64,000 nucleotides of DNA from Thermophilibacter immobilis (lineage in GTDB: Bacteria; Actinomycetota; Coriobacteriia; Coriobacteriales; Atopobiaceae): positions 1,922,001 to 1,986,000 of the forward strand of contig NZ_CP063767.1 in the NCBI RefSeq assembly GCF_015277515.1, read 5' to 3'. Numbering within the stretch: position 1 is the first letter of the stretch; the number at the start of each line of letters is the position of its first letter. The translations under genes were made by a program, and so were the position numbers. Below the pieces are notes generated by a model that saw only the letters and a program-made list of their open reading frames with translations, did no database searches and was not told the DNA's origin. This document shows, one piece after another, positions 37,662-46,269 of the stretch.

Positions 37662-38369
37662 CTAGTCCTCCATGAAGTCGCGCGTCTTGGAGGAGTCGAC
37701 CTTGACGCCCGTGCCCATCGTGCTGGAGACGACGATGGACTTGACGTACTTGCCCTTGGCGCTCGACGGCTTCACGCGCAGGAGCTCGGTGAGCAGGGCG
37801 GCGTAGTTCTCGACGAGCTGGGAGAGCTCGAAGGAGGCCTTACCCATGGGCACGTGGCAGATGCCATAGCGGTCAGCGCGGTACTCCACGCGACCGGCCT
37901 TGAGCTCCTCGACCATCTTGGTGACGTCCATGGTAACCGTGCCGAGCTTGGGGTTGGGCATGAGGCCGCGGGGACCGAGAATCTTGCCGAGCCGTCCGAC
38001 CTTGCCCATCATGTTGGGCGTGGCGATCGCGGCGTCGAAGTCGAGGTTGCCGGCCTGGATCTGGGCGACGAGGTCATCGGAGCCCACGATGTCGGCGCCA
38101 GCGGCCTCGGCCTCGCGTGCCTTCTCGCCCTCGGCGAAGACGGCGACGCGCACGGTCTTGCCCGTGCCATGGGGAAGCGAGATGGAGCCGCGGATGTTCT
38201 GGTCCGCCTTGCGGGTGTCGACGCCCAGGCGGATGGCCACCTCGACGGTCTCGTCGAACTTGGCCGAGGAGAGCTCCTTGACCAGACCCATGGCCTCCTT
38301 GGGGGTGTAGAGCTTGGACTGCTCGACCTTCTTGGTCGCGGCCCGGTAGTTCTTTCCGTGCTTTGCCAT
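37662..38369 (-). CDS. rplA: 50S ribosomal protein L1
   Basis: L1-stalk protein involved in release of deacylated tRNA; it autoregulates rplKA in many bacteria. The 235 residues include [20 protein letters not shown], the two-domain core and [19 protein letters not shown], the L1 signature. Length is normal. It follows rplK after about 109 bp that contain GC-rich potential stems. Confidence 0.98.
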   Translation of the reverse strand: MAKHGKNYRAATKKVEQSKLYTPKEAMGLVKELSSAKFDETVEVAIRLGVDTRKADQNIRGSISLPHGTGKTVRVAVFAEGEKAREAEAAGADIVGSDDLVAQIQAGNLDFDAAIATPNMMGKVGRLGKILGPRGLMPNPKLGTVTMDVTKMVEELKAGRVEYRADRYGICHVPMGKASFELSQLVENYAALLTELLRVKPSSAKGKYVKSIVVSSTMGTGVKVDSSKTRDFMED

Positions 38370-38478
38370 GTTGCTACCTCCTGTGGTCAGCGGGCGTGCT
38401 GCCCTCCCACATCTTGGCGGGCGAAGGCCCGCGTCCTGAAAGGAATGCCCCGAGGGGCGTCGTGCTCGAGCGCGCCGA

Positions 38479-38907
38479 CTACTCGGCGATGGTCACGCCC
38501 ATGGAGCGGGCGGTACCGGCGACGATCTTCTTGGCAGCGTCGATGTCGTTGGCGTTGAGGTCCGGCATCTTGATCTCGGCGATCTTGGTGAGCTGCTCGT
38601 CGGTCAGCTGGCCGACCTTGTCGCGCTGGGGAACGCCGGAGCCACCCTTGAGACCGAGCTCCTTCTTGATGAGCTGGGCCGCGGGGGGCGTCTTGCAGAT
38701 GAAGTCGAAGGTGCGGTCCTCGTAGACCGTGATCTCGACCGGGATGATGTCGCCTTGCTTGTCTGCCGTGGCGGAGTTGAACGCCTGGCAGAACTGCATG
38801 ATGTTGACCTGGGCAGCGCCGAGGGCGGGGCCGACGGGAGGAGCCGGGTTGGCGGCGCCAGCCGGAATCTGAAGCTTGATGAAGTGCGTGACCTTCTTCT
38901 TGGCCAT
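38479..38907 (-). CDS. rplK: 50S ribosomal protein L11
   Basis: GTPase-centre protein and RelA sensor. The start was set at ATG 38907 ([20 protein letters not shown]), giving 142 residues as in the family; the longer frame upstream is not L11-like. [20 protein letters not shown] and the C-terminal [19 protein letters not shown] are present. Confidence 0.98.
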   Translation of the reverse strand: MAKKKVTHFIKLQIPAGAANPAPPVGPALGAAQVNIMQFCQAFNSATADKQGDIIPVEITVYEDRTFDFICKTPPAAQLIKKELGLKGGSGVPQRDKVGQLTDEQLTKIAEIKMPDLNANDIDAAKKIVAGTARSMGVTIAE

Positions 38908-38940
38908 GATGTCCCTCCTGGGGAGTCGAGCGGAAAACCT

Positions 38941-38970
38941 ACTATCAGTGTCGCTGCGCCCGAGAAGCAA
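38941..38970 (-). promoter_or_regulatory. Possible promoter of rplKA
   Basis: On the minus strand TTGCTT and GATAGT are separated by 18 bp, about 35 bp upstream of the rplK start. The -35 is weak and readthrough from nusG is equally possible. Confidence 0.4.
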
Positions 38971-39000
38971 TCCTCACCGATACCGGGCGCGCGGAAACCC

Positions 39001-39549
39001 CTAGCTTATGGCCGTCACCTGGTCGAGCGTGAGCTCGACGGGAGTCTCGCGGCCAAAGATCATGAGCATGACCTTGACCTTGCCGGACTCGGCCATGACC
39101 TCCGAGATCTGGCCGTCGAAGTCCGCCAGAGGGCCCGAGAGCACCTTGACGGACTGGCCCACCTCGAGGTTGGTGGCGGTACGCTTGGGCACCACGACGC
39201 TGTCCCCGCGCGCACCCGTGCGGCGCATGATCTTGTTGAACTCCTCGCGGCGCAGCGGCGTGGGCTTGCCGTCCAGCCCCACGAAGCCCGTGACGCCGGG
39301 CGTGTTGCGCACGACGGCCCAGGTGTTGTCATCGACCTCCATGCGCACGAGGACGTAGCTCGGGAAGACCTTTGACTCCTTGGTCTCGCGCTTGCCGCCG
39401 TCCTTGATCTCCGTGACCTCCTCGGTCGGAATCTGGATGTCCACGACCTTGTCCTCGAGGCCGTAGATCTCGATGCGGTGCTCGAGGTCGGCCTTGACCT
39501 TGTTCTCGTAGCCCGAGTAGGTGTGAATCACATACCAGCGCTTAGCCAT
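39001..39549 (-). CDS. nusG: Transcription antitermination factor NusG
   Basis: Binds RNA polymerase and links it to Rho or the ribosome. The start was set at ATG 39549 ([20 protein letters not shown]), giving 182 residues; the upstream extension overlaps secE. The NGN domain ([20 protein letters not shown]) and the C-terminal KOW segment ([20 protein letters not shown]) are visible. It starts 2 bp after the secE stop. Confidence 0.98.
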   Translation of the reverse strand: MAKRWYVIHTYSGYENKVKADLEHRIEIYGLEDKVVDIQIPTEEVTEIKDGGKRETKESKVFPSYVLVRMEVDDNTWAVVRNTPGVTGFVGLDGKPTPLRREEFNKIMRRTGARGDSVVVPKRTATNLEVGQSVKVLSGPLADFDGQISEVMAESGKVKVMLMIFGRETPVELTLDQVTAIS

Positions 39550-39551
39550 CT

Positions 39552-39926
39552 CTACCCTCTCAGACTCGTGAAGCCGACAAGTGCGGCCACGATACCGGAA
39601 TCGACCAACCAGAGAAGCACCCCAAAGACGACCAGCATGATGATGATCGCAATCGAGTAGGTCTTGAGCTCGTCGCGAGAGGGCCATACGACCCGGCGCA
39701 TCTCGGAGCGCACGTCGCCTAGATAGGTGCGGAAGCGACGAAGGAGGCCTGGCTTCTTGTCGGGCTTCTTGTCGGGCTTCTTCTCCGTCTTGGCGGGAGC
39801 CTTGGCAGGGACCTTCTTGCTCCCCTGAGTCTCAGGCACCGAAGCAGCCTGAGCGGCCTCGACCCGGGCGCGCTCTTCGGCACGTGCCTTGCGGGCGCTT
39901 CTCTTGCTACGGTCCTTGTTCGCCAT
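39552..39926 (-). CDS. secE: Preprotein translocase subunit SecE
   Basis: Clamps SecY in the Sec translocon. The 124 residues end in one membrane helix (about 94-116, [20 protein letters not shown]) preceded by the conserved amphipathic [20 protein letters not shown]. The first 70 residues are a Lys/Ala-rich extension, longer than in many Gram-positive SecE proteins. It sits directly before nusG, the usual pair. Confidence 0.95.
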   Translation of the reverse strand: MANKDRSKRSARKARAEERARVEAAQAASVPETQGSKKVPAKAPAKTEKKPDKKPDKKPGLLRRFRTYLGDVRSEMRRVVWPSRDELKTYSIAIIIMLVVFGVLLWLVDSGIVAALVGFTSLRG

Positions 39927-39960
39927 CCCTCGACTCCCTCAAAGTGTGCCTTACATAGAA

Positions 39961-39987
39961 ACCGGCTAACCCCGAGGGGAAAGCCGG
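39961..39987 (-). terminator. Hairpin between tRNA-Trp and secE
   Basis: Stem ACCGGCT/AGCCGGT with an inner CCCC/GGGG stem, followed on the minus strand by TTTCTAT. It may end or attenuate the rpmG-tRNA-Trp transcript before secE, or help tRNA 3' processing. Confidence 0.5.
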
Positions 39988-39997
39988 TGGTGAAGTC

Positions 39998-40073
39998 TGG
40001 CAGGCCAGGAAGGATTCGAACCCTCAACAAACGGTTTTGGAGACCGCCGCTCTACCATTGGAGCTACTGGCCT
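39998..40073 (-). tRNA. trnW: tRNA-Trp (CCA anticodon)
   Basis: Folds as a 76-base tRNA with encoded 3' CCA. Acceptor AGGCCAG pairs with CTGGCCT, the T arm contains GGTTCGAATCC, and the anticodon loop reads CT-CCA-AA. It lies between rpmG and secE, a common arrangement in Actinobacteria. Confidence 0.97.
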
Positions 40074-40092
40074 GTGATGAAAGCCCACCCGT

Positions 40093-40242
40093 TTAGCGGG
40101 TCTCCCGGTGAAGTGTGTGCTTGTGGCACCACGGGCAGTACTTCTTCAACTCCATGCGATCGGGGTTGTTGGACTTGTTCTTATCCGTGGTGTAGTTGCG
40201 ACGCTTGCACTCGGTGCATGCGAGGGTAACCAGAGTACGCAT
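40093..40242 (-). CDS. rpmG: 50S ribosomal protein L33, zinc type
   Basis: Small E-site large-subunit protein. The start was set at ATG 40242 ([20 protein letters not shown]), giving 49 residues. Two CxxC pairs (ACTECKRR and YCPWCHKH) mark the zinc-binding form. It precedes tRNA-Trp, secE and nusG. The longer upstream frame contains the promoter and is not coding. Confidence 0.97.
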   Translation of the reverse strand: MRTLVTLACTECKRRNYTTDKNKSNNPDRMELKKYCPWCHKHTLHRETR

Positions 40243-40304
40243 GAATCCTCCTGAACAACTTTTCGTTCGGTGGAAGGTCTCCCTCGAACGTGACGCGGTG
40301 GTAT

Positions 40305-40334
40305 ACGCTACCATCCCGTGGCCAAAGCTGTCAA
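40305..40334 (-). promoter_or_regulatory. Candidate promoter of rpmG-tRNA-Trp-secE-nusG
   Basis: On the minus strand a perfect TTGACA is followed after 18 bp by TAGCGT, about 65 bp upstream of rpmG. The -35 is strong, the -10 modest. Confidence 0.6.
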
Positions 40335-40387
40335 CCTCCCGTGTGTCCTGCACATCTTCTCACAAAAATACCAAAGAGACGGGCAAG

Positions 40388-40421
40388 AAAAAGGACCCGA
40401 CGTCCCAAGGGCGCCGGGTCC
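40388..40421 (-). terminator. Terminator of tuf
   Basis: Stem GGACCCG/CGGGTCC with an inner TCCC-AA-GGG stem followed on the minus strand by TTTTTCTT, 20 bp after the tuf stop. Clear intrinsic-terminator form. Confidence 0.85.
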
Positions 40422-40441
40422 GATGCTCGCTAAGAATCTAG

Positions 40442-41647
40442 CTAGTCGGTGATCGTGGAGACACGCCCGTCGCCGACGGTGTGGCCACCCTCGCGGATGG
40501 CGAACTTGAGGCCCTGCTCCATGGCGATGGCGTGGATGAGCTCGCAGGTGACCGTGATGTGGTCGCCCGGCATGGCCATCTCGACCTTGTTGCCGTTGGA
40601 GTCGGTGAGCTCGGTGATGTCGCCCGTGATGTCCGTGGTGCGGAAGTAGAACTGCGGACGATAGCCGGCAAAGAACGGGGTGTGACGGCCGCCCTCCTCC
40701 TTGGTCAGGACGTAGATCTCGCCGGTGAAGCACTTGTGGGGGTCGACCGAGCCGGGCTTGCAGAGAACCTGGCCGCGCTCGATGTCCTCGCGCTTGATGC
40801 CGCGCAGGAGGATGCCCACGTTGTCGCCGGCCTCGCAGAAGTCCATGGTCTTGCGGAACATCTCGATGCCCGTGGCCGTGGAGGTCTGCGTAGGCTTGAT
40901 GCCCACAATCTCGACGGTCTCGTTGAGCTTGAGCTCGCCGCGCTCGACACGACCGGTGGCAACGGTGCCGCGGCCGGAGATGGTCATGACGTCCTCGATG
41001 GCCATCAGGAAGGGCTTGTCGTTGTCGCGCGGGGGCGTGGGGATGTAGGAGTCCACGGCGTGCATGAGCTCGATGATGGAGTCGACCCACTTCTGCTCGC
41101 CGTTGAGGGCACCCAGAGCGGAGCCGCGGATGATGGGGGTATCGTCTCCGGGGAAGCCGTACTCGGTGAGAAGGTCACGGGTCTCCATCTCGACGAGGTC
41201 AATAAGCTCCTCGTCGTCGACCATGTCACACTTGTTCAGGAAGACGATGATGTAGGGCACGCCGACCTGACGGGCGAGCAGGATGTGCTCGCGGGTCTGG
41301 GCCATGGGGCCGTCGGTGGCGGCGATGACCAGGATGGCACCGTCCATCTGGGCGGCACCGGAGATCATGTTCTTGATGTAGTCGGCGTGGCCCGGGCAGT
41401 CGACGTGGGCGTAGTGGCGCTCCCAGGTCTCGTACTCGATGTGGGCGACGTTGATGGTAATGCCGCGCTGACGCTCCTCGGGGGCCTTGTCGATGTTCTC
41501 GAAGGCCGTGAAGTCTGCCTTGCAGCCGGGGGTCTCAGAGAGAACCTTGGTGATTGCGGCCGTCGTGGTGGTCTTGCCGTGGTCGACGTGACCAATCGTA
41601 CCGATGTTTACGTGCGGCTTAGAACGATCGAACTTCTCCTTGGCCAT
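40442..41647 (-). CDS. tuf: Elongation factor Tu
   Basis: GTPase that delivers aminoacyl-tRNA to the ribosome. The start was set at ATG 41647 ([20 protein letters not shown]), 6 bases after GGAGGAGG; an ATG two codons earlier abuts the ribosome-binding site. This gives 401 residues. G1 [10 protein letters not shown]3 DCPGH and G4 NKCD are present. Here tuf is detached from the str operon and follows a tRNA-Tyr/Thr/Met array instead. Confidence 0.99.
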   Translation of the reverse strand: MAKEKFDRSKPHVNIGTIGHVDHGKTTTTAAITKVLSETPGCKADFTAFENIDKAPEERQRGITINVAHIEYETWERHYAHVDCPGHADYIKNMISGAAQMDGAILVIAATDGPMAQTREHILLARQVGVPYIIVFLNKCDMVDDEELIDLVEMETRDLLTEYGFPGDDTPIIRGSALGALNGEQKWVDSIIELMHAVDSYIPTPPRDNDKPFLMAIEDVMTISGRGTVATGRVERGELKLNETVEIVGIKPTQTSTATGIEMFRKTMDFCEAGDNVGILLRGIKREDIERGQVLCKPGSVDPHKCFTGEIYVLTKEEGGRHTPFFAGYRPQFYFRTTDITGDITELTDSNGNKVEMAMPGDHITVTCELIHAIAMEQGLKFAIREGGHTVGDGRVSTITD

Positions 41648-41715
41648 TGCCATCCTCCTCCTGGAACCAACCTTTGCGGCCATTCCTTAGTACGTGCTTC
41701 TGCGTCCTTATACCA

Positions 41716-41735
41716 GGCGGCGCCGAGGCGCCGCC
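41716..41735 (-). other. Hairpin between tRNA-Met and tuf
   Basis: Perfect 9-bp stem (GGCGGCGCC/GGCGCCGCC) with a 2-base loop, not followed by T. It probably separates the tRNA from the tuf mRNA as a processing signal. Confidence 0.45.
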
Positions 41736-41743
41736 AAGAACTC

Positions 41744-41820
41744 TGGTACCGGTGACTGGATTCGAACCAGTGACATCGCGGGTATGAGCCGCGTGCTCTA
41801 ACCAGCTGAGCTACACCGGC
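41744..41820 (-). tRNA. trnM: tRNA-Met (CAT anticodon)
   Basis: Folds as a 77-base tRNA with encoded CCA; anticodon loop CT-CAT-AC. The acceptor starts G-C and pairs fully, unlike initiator tRNA, so it is most likely the elongator; an Ile2 (lysidine) identity cannot be excluded by sequence reading alone. Confidence 0.9.
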
Positions 41821-41846
41821 ATGGTGTCGTTCGCCTGAATCTGGAA

Positions 41847-41922
41847 TGGAGCCCGCGACCGGATTTGAACCGGTGACCTCTTCGTTACCAACGAAGTGCT
41901 CTACCGACTGAGCTACACGGGC
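41847..41922 (-). tRNA. trnT: tRNA-Thr (GGT anticodon)
   Basis: Folds as a 76-base tRNA with encoded CCA. Acceptor GCCCGTG pairs with CGCGGGC apart from one wobble, T arm GGTTCAAATCC, anticodon loop TT-GGT-AA. Middle member of the Tyr-Thr-Met array. Confidence 0.96.
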
Positions 41923-41925
41923 GGA

Positions 41926-42009
41926 TGGTGGGGATGCTTGGACTCGAACCAAGGAACCCAGAGGGAGCGGATTTACAGTCCGCCGCAGTTGCCGCTGTGC
42001 CACATCCCC
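41926..42009 (-). tRNA. trnY: tRNA-Tyr (GTA anticodon)
   Basis: Folds as an 84-base class II tRNA with encoded CCA and a long variable arm. Acceptor GGGGATG/CATCCCC, T arm GGTTCGAGTCC, anticodon loop CT-GTA-AA. First of three tRNAs upstream of tuf; only 3 bp separate its 3' end from tRNA-Thr. Confidence 0.96.
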
Positions 42010-42060
42010 ATTCCGTTTTCAGACACCCGCGAGACACTGACCCCCTCGCAAGCGGTGAAA

Positions 42061-42089
42061 AGATTACGACGGCGCAAAAAACTTGTCAA
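42061..42089 (-). promoter_or_regulatory. Sigma70-type promoter of the tRNA-Tyr-Thr-Met-tuf unit
   Basis: On the minus strand a perfect TTGACA and TAATCT are separated by 17 bp, about 50 bp upstream of tRNA-Tyr. It probably drives the tRNA array and tuf. Confidence 0.8.
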
Positions 42090-42213
42090 CGTATACCTCC
42101 CACCCGGGCGTATCTACACCACGATTCTCACACGCGCGCAGGTAGACGGTAGGTGCCACGGCATACGAGAAACACCTGGCAAGCAGGGTGCGCTCCTGCG
42201 AATCGCAGGCCCC

Positions 42214-42906
42214 CTAAGACGGCACCCCATCGGGTGGGAGGGGCGCCACGATAACGTCGTAGCGCACGGACTTTCCGCGAATCACGTAGCTCGGGCGCCG
42301 CCCGGCCAGAGGCTCCCCCTTGGCCGGGCGCTTTATGACGACCTTGCGCGGAACTGCCGCACAGGCGGCGGCCAGAAGGCCCTCCTGATCGGCGCAGGGG
42401 GCCTCGAGCTGGTGGAGCAGCTGGAACTTCTTCTTCACCGCCGCGCTCTTGCGGCGGGCGGGAAACATCGGATCGAGGTAGACCACGTCGGGAGGCTCCG
42501 GAAGGCTCGCGAGGACCTGGAGGCCGTCGCCTTGAACAAGATGCATGCGCGCGACGGGACCCGCGAGCGTGTCCACGCGCTCCGCACGGTCTAAGGCGTC
42601 GGCGAGCAGGGCGAAGATGGTGGGATCTCGCTCGACGAGCGTCACCTCGAAGCCCGCCGTCGCGAGCAGCAGCGCGTCTTCGCCCAGACCTGCCGTGGCG
42701 TCCACCGCCGTGGGCGCTTCCTTGATTGACGTTCCCCTGATCTTGGCCGCACGCACCAGGAGCTCGCGGGCGAGCCGGTCGGGCCGCAGGCGGGGCAGCA
42801 TCCGCGTAAGGTCAGCTCGCAGCTCATGGCCGTCCGCGGCCACAAGCGTGAGCCCCTCGGGGTCGCGGCGCAGGCGGGGGGAGGCGACGTCAACGCTTCT
42901 CTGCAC
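42214..42906 (-). CDS. rsmJ: 16S rRNA (guanine-1516-N2)-methyltransferase RsmJ-like
   Basis: Predicted SAM-dependent methyltransferase of ribosomal RNA. The 230 residues contain the SAM-binding DATAGLGEDALLLATAGFEV near residue 68 and the family-specific YLDPMFPARRKSAAVKKKF with the catalytic-type DPMFP motif. This pair is characteristic of RsmJ. It stands alone between the tRNA array and tRNA-Thr(TGT). Substrate position is by family. Confidence 0.85.
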   Translation of the reverse strand: MQRSVDVASPRLRRDPEGLTLVAADGHELRADLTRMLPRLRPDRLARELLVRAAKIRGTSIKEAPTAVDATAGLGEDALLLATAGFEVTLVERDPTIFALLADALDRAERVDTLAGPVARMHLVQGDGLQVLASLPEPPDVVYLDPMFPARRKSAAVKKKFQLLHQLEAPCADQEGLLAAACAAVPRKVVIKRPAKGEPLAGRRPSYVIRGKSVRYDVIVAPLPPDGVPS

Positions 42907-42949
42907 GGGACTCCTCCGCCTCCCTCGGGCTCATGTGCCTTTGCATTCT

Positions 42950-43046
42950 CGTCTTTGTAGGCAAACTTTGTACAAAGTTTGTCACTCGAGCGCCTGGGTG
43001 ACAAAGTAGTGACACAGTTTTTTTGTACCTACAGAAATTCTTTGTA
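42950..43046. repeat. Cluster of palindromes and repeated CTTTGTA/TACAAAG words
   Basis: In the gap between rsmJ and tRNA-Thr. A perfect 20-bp palindrome, CAAACTTTGTACAAAGTTTG, lies at 42962-42981; TTTGTCAC/GTGACAAA forms a stem at 42978-43005; GTACCTACA/TGTAGGTAC forms a stem at 43025-43043; CTTTGTAGG occurs twice. The sequence is A/T-rich compared with its surroundings. It could be an operator array or an old integration scar next to a tRNA. No gene was seen. Confidence 0.6.
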
Positions 43047-43084
43047 GGTACGTACGAAAAAGAGCGGCACTTCCAGCGCTCGAC

Positions 43085-43116
43085 AAAGAGGCCGCGGGGC
43101 AGCGCCCCACGGCCTC
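43085..43116 (-). terminator. Terminator after tRNA-Thr(TGT)
   Basis: A 13-bp stem with one mismatch (GAGGCCG..GGGGC / GCCCC..CGGCCTC) and a 3-base loop is followed on the minus strand by TTTGTC, about 10 bp downstream of the tRNA. Confidence 0.7.
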
Positions 43117-43126
43117 CCACGTTCTC

Positions 43127-43201
43127 TGGAGCCGGCAGAGGGAGTCGAACCCCCAACCCACGGTTTACAAAACCGTTGCTCTGCCATTGAGCCATGCCGG
43201 C
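43127..43201 (-). tRNA. trnT: tRNA-Thr (TGT anticodon)
   Basis: Folds as a 75-base tRNA with encoded CCA. Acceptor GCCGGCA/TGCCGGC, T arm GGTTCGACTCC, anticodon loop TT-TGT-AA. It is 36 bp downstream of the NYN-domain gene and could be co-transcribed with it. Confidence 0.95.
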
Positions 43202-43237
43202 GACGCCGTCCATGATAGCGTGTCCCCGCTCCCCGCG

Positions 43238-43792
43238 CTACCTGCCAAGAAGCCGCCAGAGCCTCTCGCGCTGCGCGGGGTCTATGCGGTCCTCGAGCGT
43301 GAGGCGAACCCGTCCCCGCTGCGCGCTGCGCGCGGCCTCGGACGCACCGACCTCGATCTCATGGACGAGAAGGGCGCTCGAGATGCAGGTCACCTCGCCG
43401 GGGCCAAACCCCACCGTCGAGCGAATCGCGCCATCAGAGGTCACGAGGGCCACCGCGCGGCCCGCTTGGCGTGCCTCGGTCACCAGGCGCTCGATGAGCT
43501 CGTCGGCGCTCTGGCCCACGTCCGAGAACATGAGGCGCACACCGGCGCTCGTCAGGACGGGGTGCTCCGGGTTGAGGTTGTTCGCCCCGTCGTAGACAAT
43601 GACGGCCTCGTAGGAGCCGTGCGCGAAGGCAGCCACGTCAGAGACGAGCGCGCCGCGCGCGCGTACGAAGGGGTCGGTGTCCAGATTCTCCGGCACCGTG
43701 TGCGCATCGACGAGCTCCTCGTAGCGAGGCGTCTGGTGGATCACGTTGTAGCCGTCCACCACGAGCAGGCCCAGGGGGCTGCTCTTAGGCAT
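43238..43792 (-). CDS. NYN-domain (YacP/Rae1-like) ribonuclease
   Basis: Predicted PIN-like metal-dependent RNase; the B. subtilis relative Rae1 cleaves mRNA in the ribosomal A site. The start was set at ATG 43792 (MPKSSPLGLLVVDGYNVIHQ), giving 184 residues. The NYN landmarks LLVVDGYNVIHQ near residue 9, EAVIVYDGANNLN near residue 63 and FSDVGQSADELIERLV with acidic residues are present. It follows rlmB with an 8-bp overlap; this cysS-rlmB-yacP order is also seen in Firmicutes. Confidence 0.9.
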   Translation of the reverse strand: MPKSSPLGLLVVDGYNVIHQTPRYEELVDAHTVPENLDTDPFVRARGALVSDVAAFAHGSYEAVIVYDGANNLNPEHPVLTSAGVRLMFSDVGQSADELIERLVTEARQAGRAVALVTSDGAIRSTVGFGPGEVTCISSALLVHEIEVGASEAARSAQRGRVRLTLEDRIDPAQRERLWRLLGR

Positions 43793-44690
43793 CCCGCTCA
43801 GCCCCCAGCTCCACGCGGCGCAGCCACTCGTAGCATAGGACCGTCGTGGCCTGGGCCACGTTGAGCGACTCCACGCGTCCGCGCTGCGGAAGCCGACACG
43901 AGAAGTCGCACTTCTCGGCGACCAGGCGGGAGATTCCCTCGCCCTCCGAGCCCATGACCAGGGCGAGACGCCCGTCGAGTGGGGCGTGCCAGGCGTCCTC
44001 CCTGGCATGCTCGGTGGCGGCACAGGACCAGAACCCAGCGCCCTTGAGCTCGTCGAGGGCTCGTGCGAGGTTGGAGACCTGCGCTATGGGGAGGTGCATG
44101 ACGGCCCCGGCTGACGTCTTGTAGGCGCCTATGCCCACCGAGGCCGACCGCGCCTTGGCCACCACGACGCCTGCCGCGCCCACGACCTCGGCCGTGCGCA
44201 CGATCGCACCGAAGTTTCCCTGGTCGGTCACGTGGTCGAGCACGATGACAAGAGCATCACTCGAGCCGGCGGCCGCGATGACGTCAGTCAGCGTCGCGTA
44301 GACGAAGGGGCGAGTCCGCACAATGACACCCTGGTGGGCTCCATGGCTCGAGAGCGCATCGAGGCGTGGGCGGGCGACGCGCTCCACCGGGACGCTCGCC
44401 TCGTCAAACTTGGCCGCAAGCCGCTCGAGCGCCTGGTCGCGCTCACCAGAGGATGCGAGTACGAGGGCCGAGCGAAGCGGCATGCCGCACGCGAGCGCCT
44501 CCTCGACGGCGCGACGTCCCTCGATGAGGTCGGTGCGATCACGCCCGGGGGGACGTGTGCCCCGAGGCTCTTCCGATCCCGCACGGGAGCGACCCCTCTG
44601 CGAGGATTTCCCGTGCGTGCGTGCACCCTCGCCGCCCTGTTTCTGGCGGGCGGGGCCGCGACCGTTCTTCCTGGATATGTCACGCGCCAT
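43785..44690 (-). CDS. rlmB: 23S rRNA ribose methyltransferase RlmB-like (SpoU/TrmH family)
   Basis: Knotted SPOUT methyltransferase that 2'-O-methylates RNA. The start was set at ATG 44690 (MARDISRKNGRGPARQ), giving 301 residues with a basic disordered N-terminus (about 1-55). The substrate-binding domain starts at LIEGRRAVEEAL. SpoU motifs are LDHVTDQGNFGAIVRTAEVV, LVMGSEGEGISR and PQRGRVESLNVAQAT. The start is 5 bp after the cysS stop. Confidence 0.93.
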   Translation of the reverse strand: MARDISRKNGRGPARQKQGGEGARTHGKSSQRGRSRAGSEEPRGTRPPGRDRTDLIEGRRAVEEALACGMPLRSALVLASSGERDQALERLAAKFDEASVPVERVARPRLDALSSHGAHQGVIVRTRPFVYATLTDVIAAAGSSDALVIVLDHVTDQGNFGAIVRTAEVVGAAGVVVAKARSASVGIGAYKTSAGAVMHLPIAQVSNLARALDELKGAGFWSCAATEHAREDAWHAPLDGRLALVMGSEGEGISRLVAEKCDFSCRLPQRGRVESLNVAQATTVLCYEWLRRVELGAERDA

Positions 44691-44695
44691 GTGTC

Positions 44696-46198
44696 CTACT
44701 CCTTGCGGCGCAGGCGCGCGCCGGCGGACGTGTCCTCGACCAGGAGGCCCAGGCCCGCGATGCCGTCTCTGATGGCGTCGGCGCGACCCCAGTCCTTGGC
44801 GCTGCGCGCCTCCTGGCGGGCGCCGAGAAGCGCCTCGGCGGCGTCGGCGGCGGAGTCTCCCCCGTAGCCGGCCTGCGCGCGCGCGAGGTCGACGAGGCCG
44901 GCGGGCAGCTCCTCGGTGGCCGCGGCGTGGGGAAGCTCGACGCCCATGACGTCGGCCAGCTCGCAGAGCATGTCCGCGGCGCGCAGACACACAGCGGTCG
45001 AGGTGTCGTCGGCGGCGTCAGCAAGGTAGGTGTTCGCGGCCGTCACGAGCGCGAAGATCGCCGCAAGGCCACCCGCGGTGTTGAAGTCGTCATCCATCTG
45101 GTGGCTGAAGTCCTCGCGCGCGTCGTCGATCGCGCGGCCGAGGATACGATCAGCCTTGTTGAGCTTGCCGTCCTGAGGTGCCCGATCGGCGGCCCAGCGC
45201 AGGTTCTGGACGCAGGTCTGCAGCCGCTCGAGCGTGCCTCGGACGCCCTCGAGGCGCGCGAAGGAGAAGTCGAGTGGGGCGCGGTAGTGGGTCTGCAGCA
45301 TGAGCAGGCGTATCGCATCGGCGGGGTACGTGTCGAGCACCTCTTTGAGGGTGTAGAAGTTGCCCAGGCTCTTGGACATCTTCTCGCCGTCGACCCTGAG
45401 CATCCCCGCGTGCATCCAGACGTTGGCGAGCGCGGTATCCCAAGCGCACAGGGCCTGAGCGGTCTCGTTCTCGTGGTGGGGGAAGATGAGGTCCGCCCCG
45501 CCGCCGTGGATGTCGATGGGGGTGCCCAGGTAGCGATGAATCATCGCGCAGCACTCGGTATGCCAGCCGGGACGGCCGTCCCCCCAGGGAGAGGACCAGC
45601 TCGGCTCGCCCGGCTTGGCCGCCTTCCAGAGGGCGAAGTCGAACGGGTCGCGCTTCTCGTCGTTAACCTCCACGCGCTCGCCGGCGCGCATCTGGTCGAG
45701 GTCGCGACCGGAGAGGATGCCGTAGCTCTTGTCCGCGCGCACCGAGAAGTACACGTCGCCGGATGCGACCGGGTAGGCGAAGCCACGCTCAATGAGGGTG
45801 GAGATCATCTCCTGCATGGCCTCGACCTCGCGCGTGGCGCGTGGACGGATGTCCGGGTCGAGCACGCCGAAGCGGTGCATCTGGTCTATGAAGGCAGCCG
45901 AGCACTCCTCGGCGACCTCAGAGGCCTCGCGGCCCTGCTCGTGGGCGCGGTTGATGATCTTGTCATCCACGTCGGTGAGGTTCTGCGCAAAGGTAACCTG
46001 GTAGCCCTTGTACATGAGGTAGCGGCGAATCACGTCGAACGAGAGGAACGTGCGCGCGTTGCCAATGTGAATCTGGTCGTAGACGGTGGGGCCGCAGACG
46101 TACATGCGAATCTTGCCCTCCTCGAGGGGGATAAGCTCTTCCTTGCGATGCGTCTGACTGTTATAGACGAGCACGGCGAACTCCTTCTCCGGCGCCAC
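44696..46198 (-). CDS. cysS: Cysteinyl-tRNA synthetase
   Basis: Charges tRNA-Cys in the cytosol. The 500 residues, from a GTG start, carry the zinc-binding CGPTVYD, the HIGN motif (DQIHIGNARTFLSFD), WHTECCAM and the KMSKS loop (GEKMSKSLGNFYT). Length is normal for the family. It is the third product of the disA-ispD-ispF-cysS operon and 71 bp separate it from ispF. Confidence 0.98.
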   Translation of the reverse strand: MAPEKEFAVLVYNSQTHRKEELIPLEEGKIRMYVCGPTVYDQIHIGNARTFLSFDVIRRYLMYKGYQVTFAQNLTDVDDKIINRAHEQGREASEVAEECSAAFIDQMHRFGVLDPDIRPRATREVEAMQEMISTLIERGFAYPVASGDVYFSVRADKSYGILSGRDLDQMRAGERVEVNDEKRDPFDFALWKAAKPGEPSWSSPWGDGRPGWHTECCAMIHRYLGTPIDIHGGGADLIFPHHENETAQALCAWDTALANVWMHAGMLRVDGEKMSKSLGNFYTLKEVLDTYPADAIRLLMLQTHYRAPLDFSFARLEGVRGTLERLQTCVQNLRWAADRAPQDGKLNKADRILGRAIDDAREDFSHQMDDDFNTAGGLAAIFALVTAANTYLADAADDTSTAVCLRAADMLCELADVMGVELPHAAATEELPAGLVDLARAQAGYGGDSAADAAEALLGARQEARSAKDWGRADAIRDGIAGLGLLVEDTSAGARLRRKE

Positions 46199-46269
46199 CG
46201 AGGCGCGCTTGCTTGCTAGGCGCCTATTGTGGCACGAACGCGCCGGACGCGGGATGCTCGACGCCTGCG

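Noticed and set aside
44555-46219. Plus-strand frame of 554 codons opposite cysS
   Set aside because: Shadow of cysS; no protein motifs.
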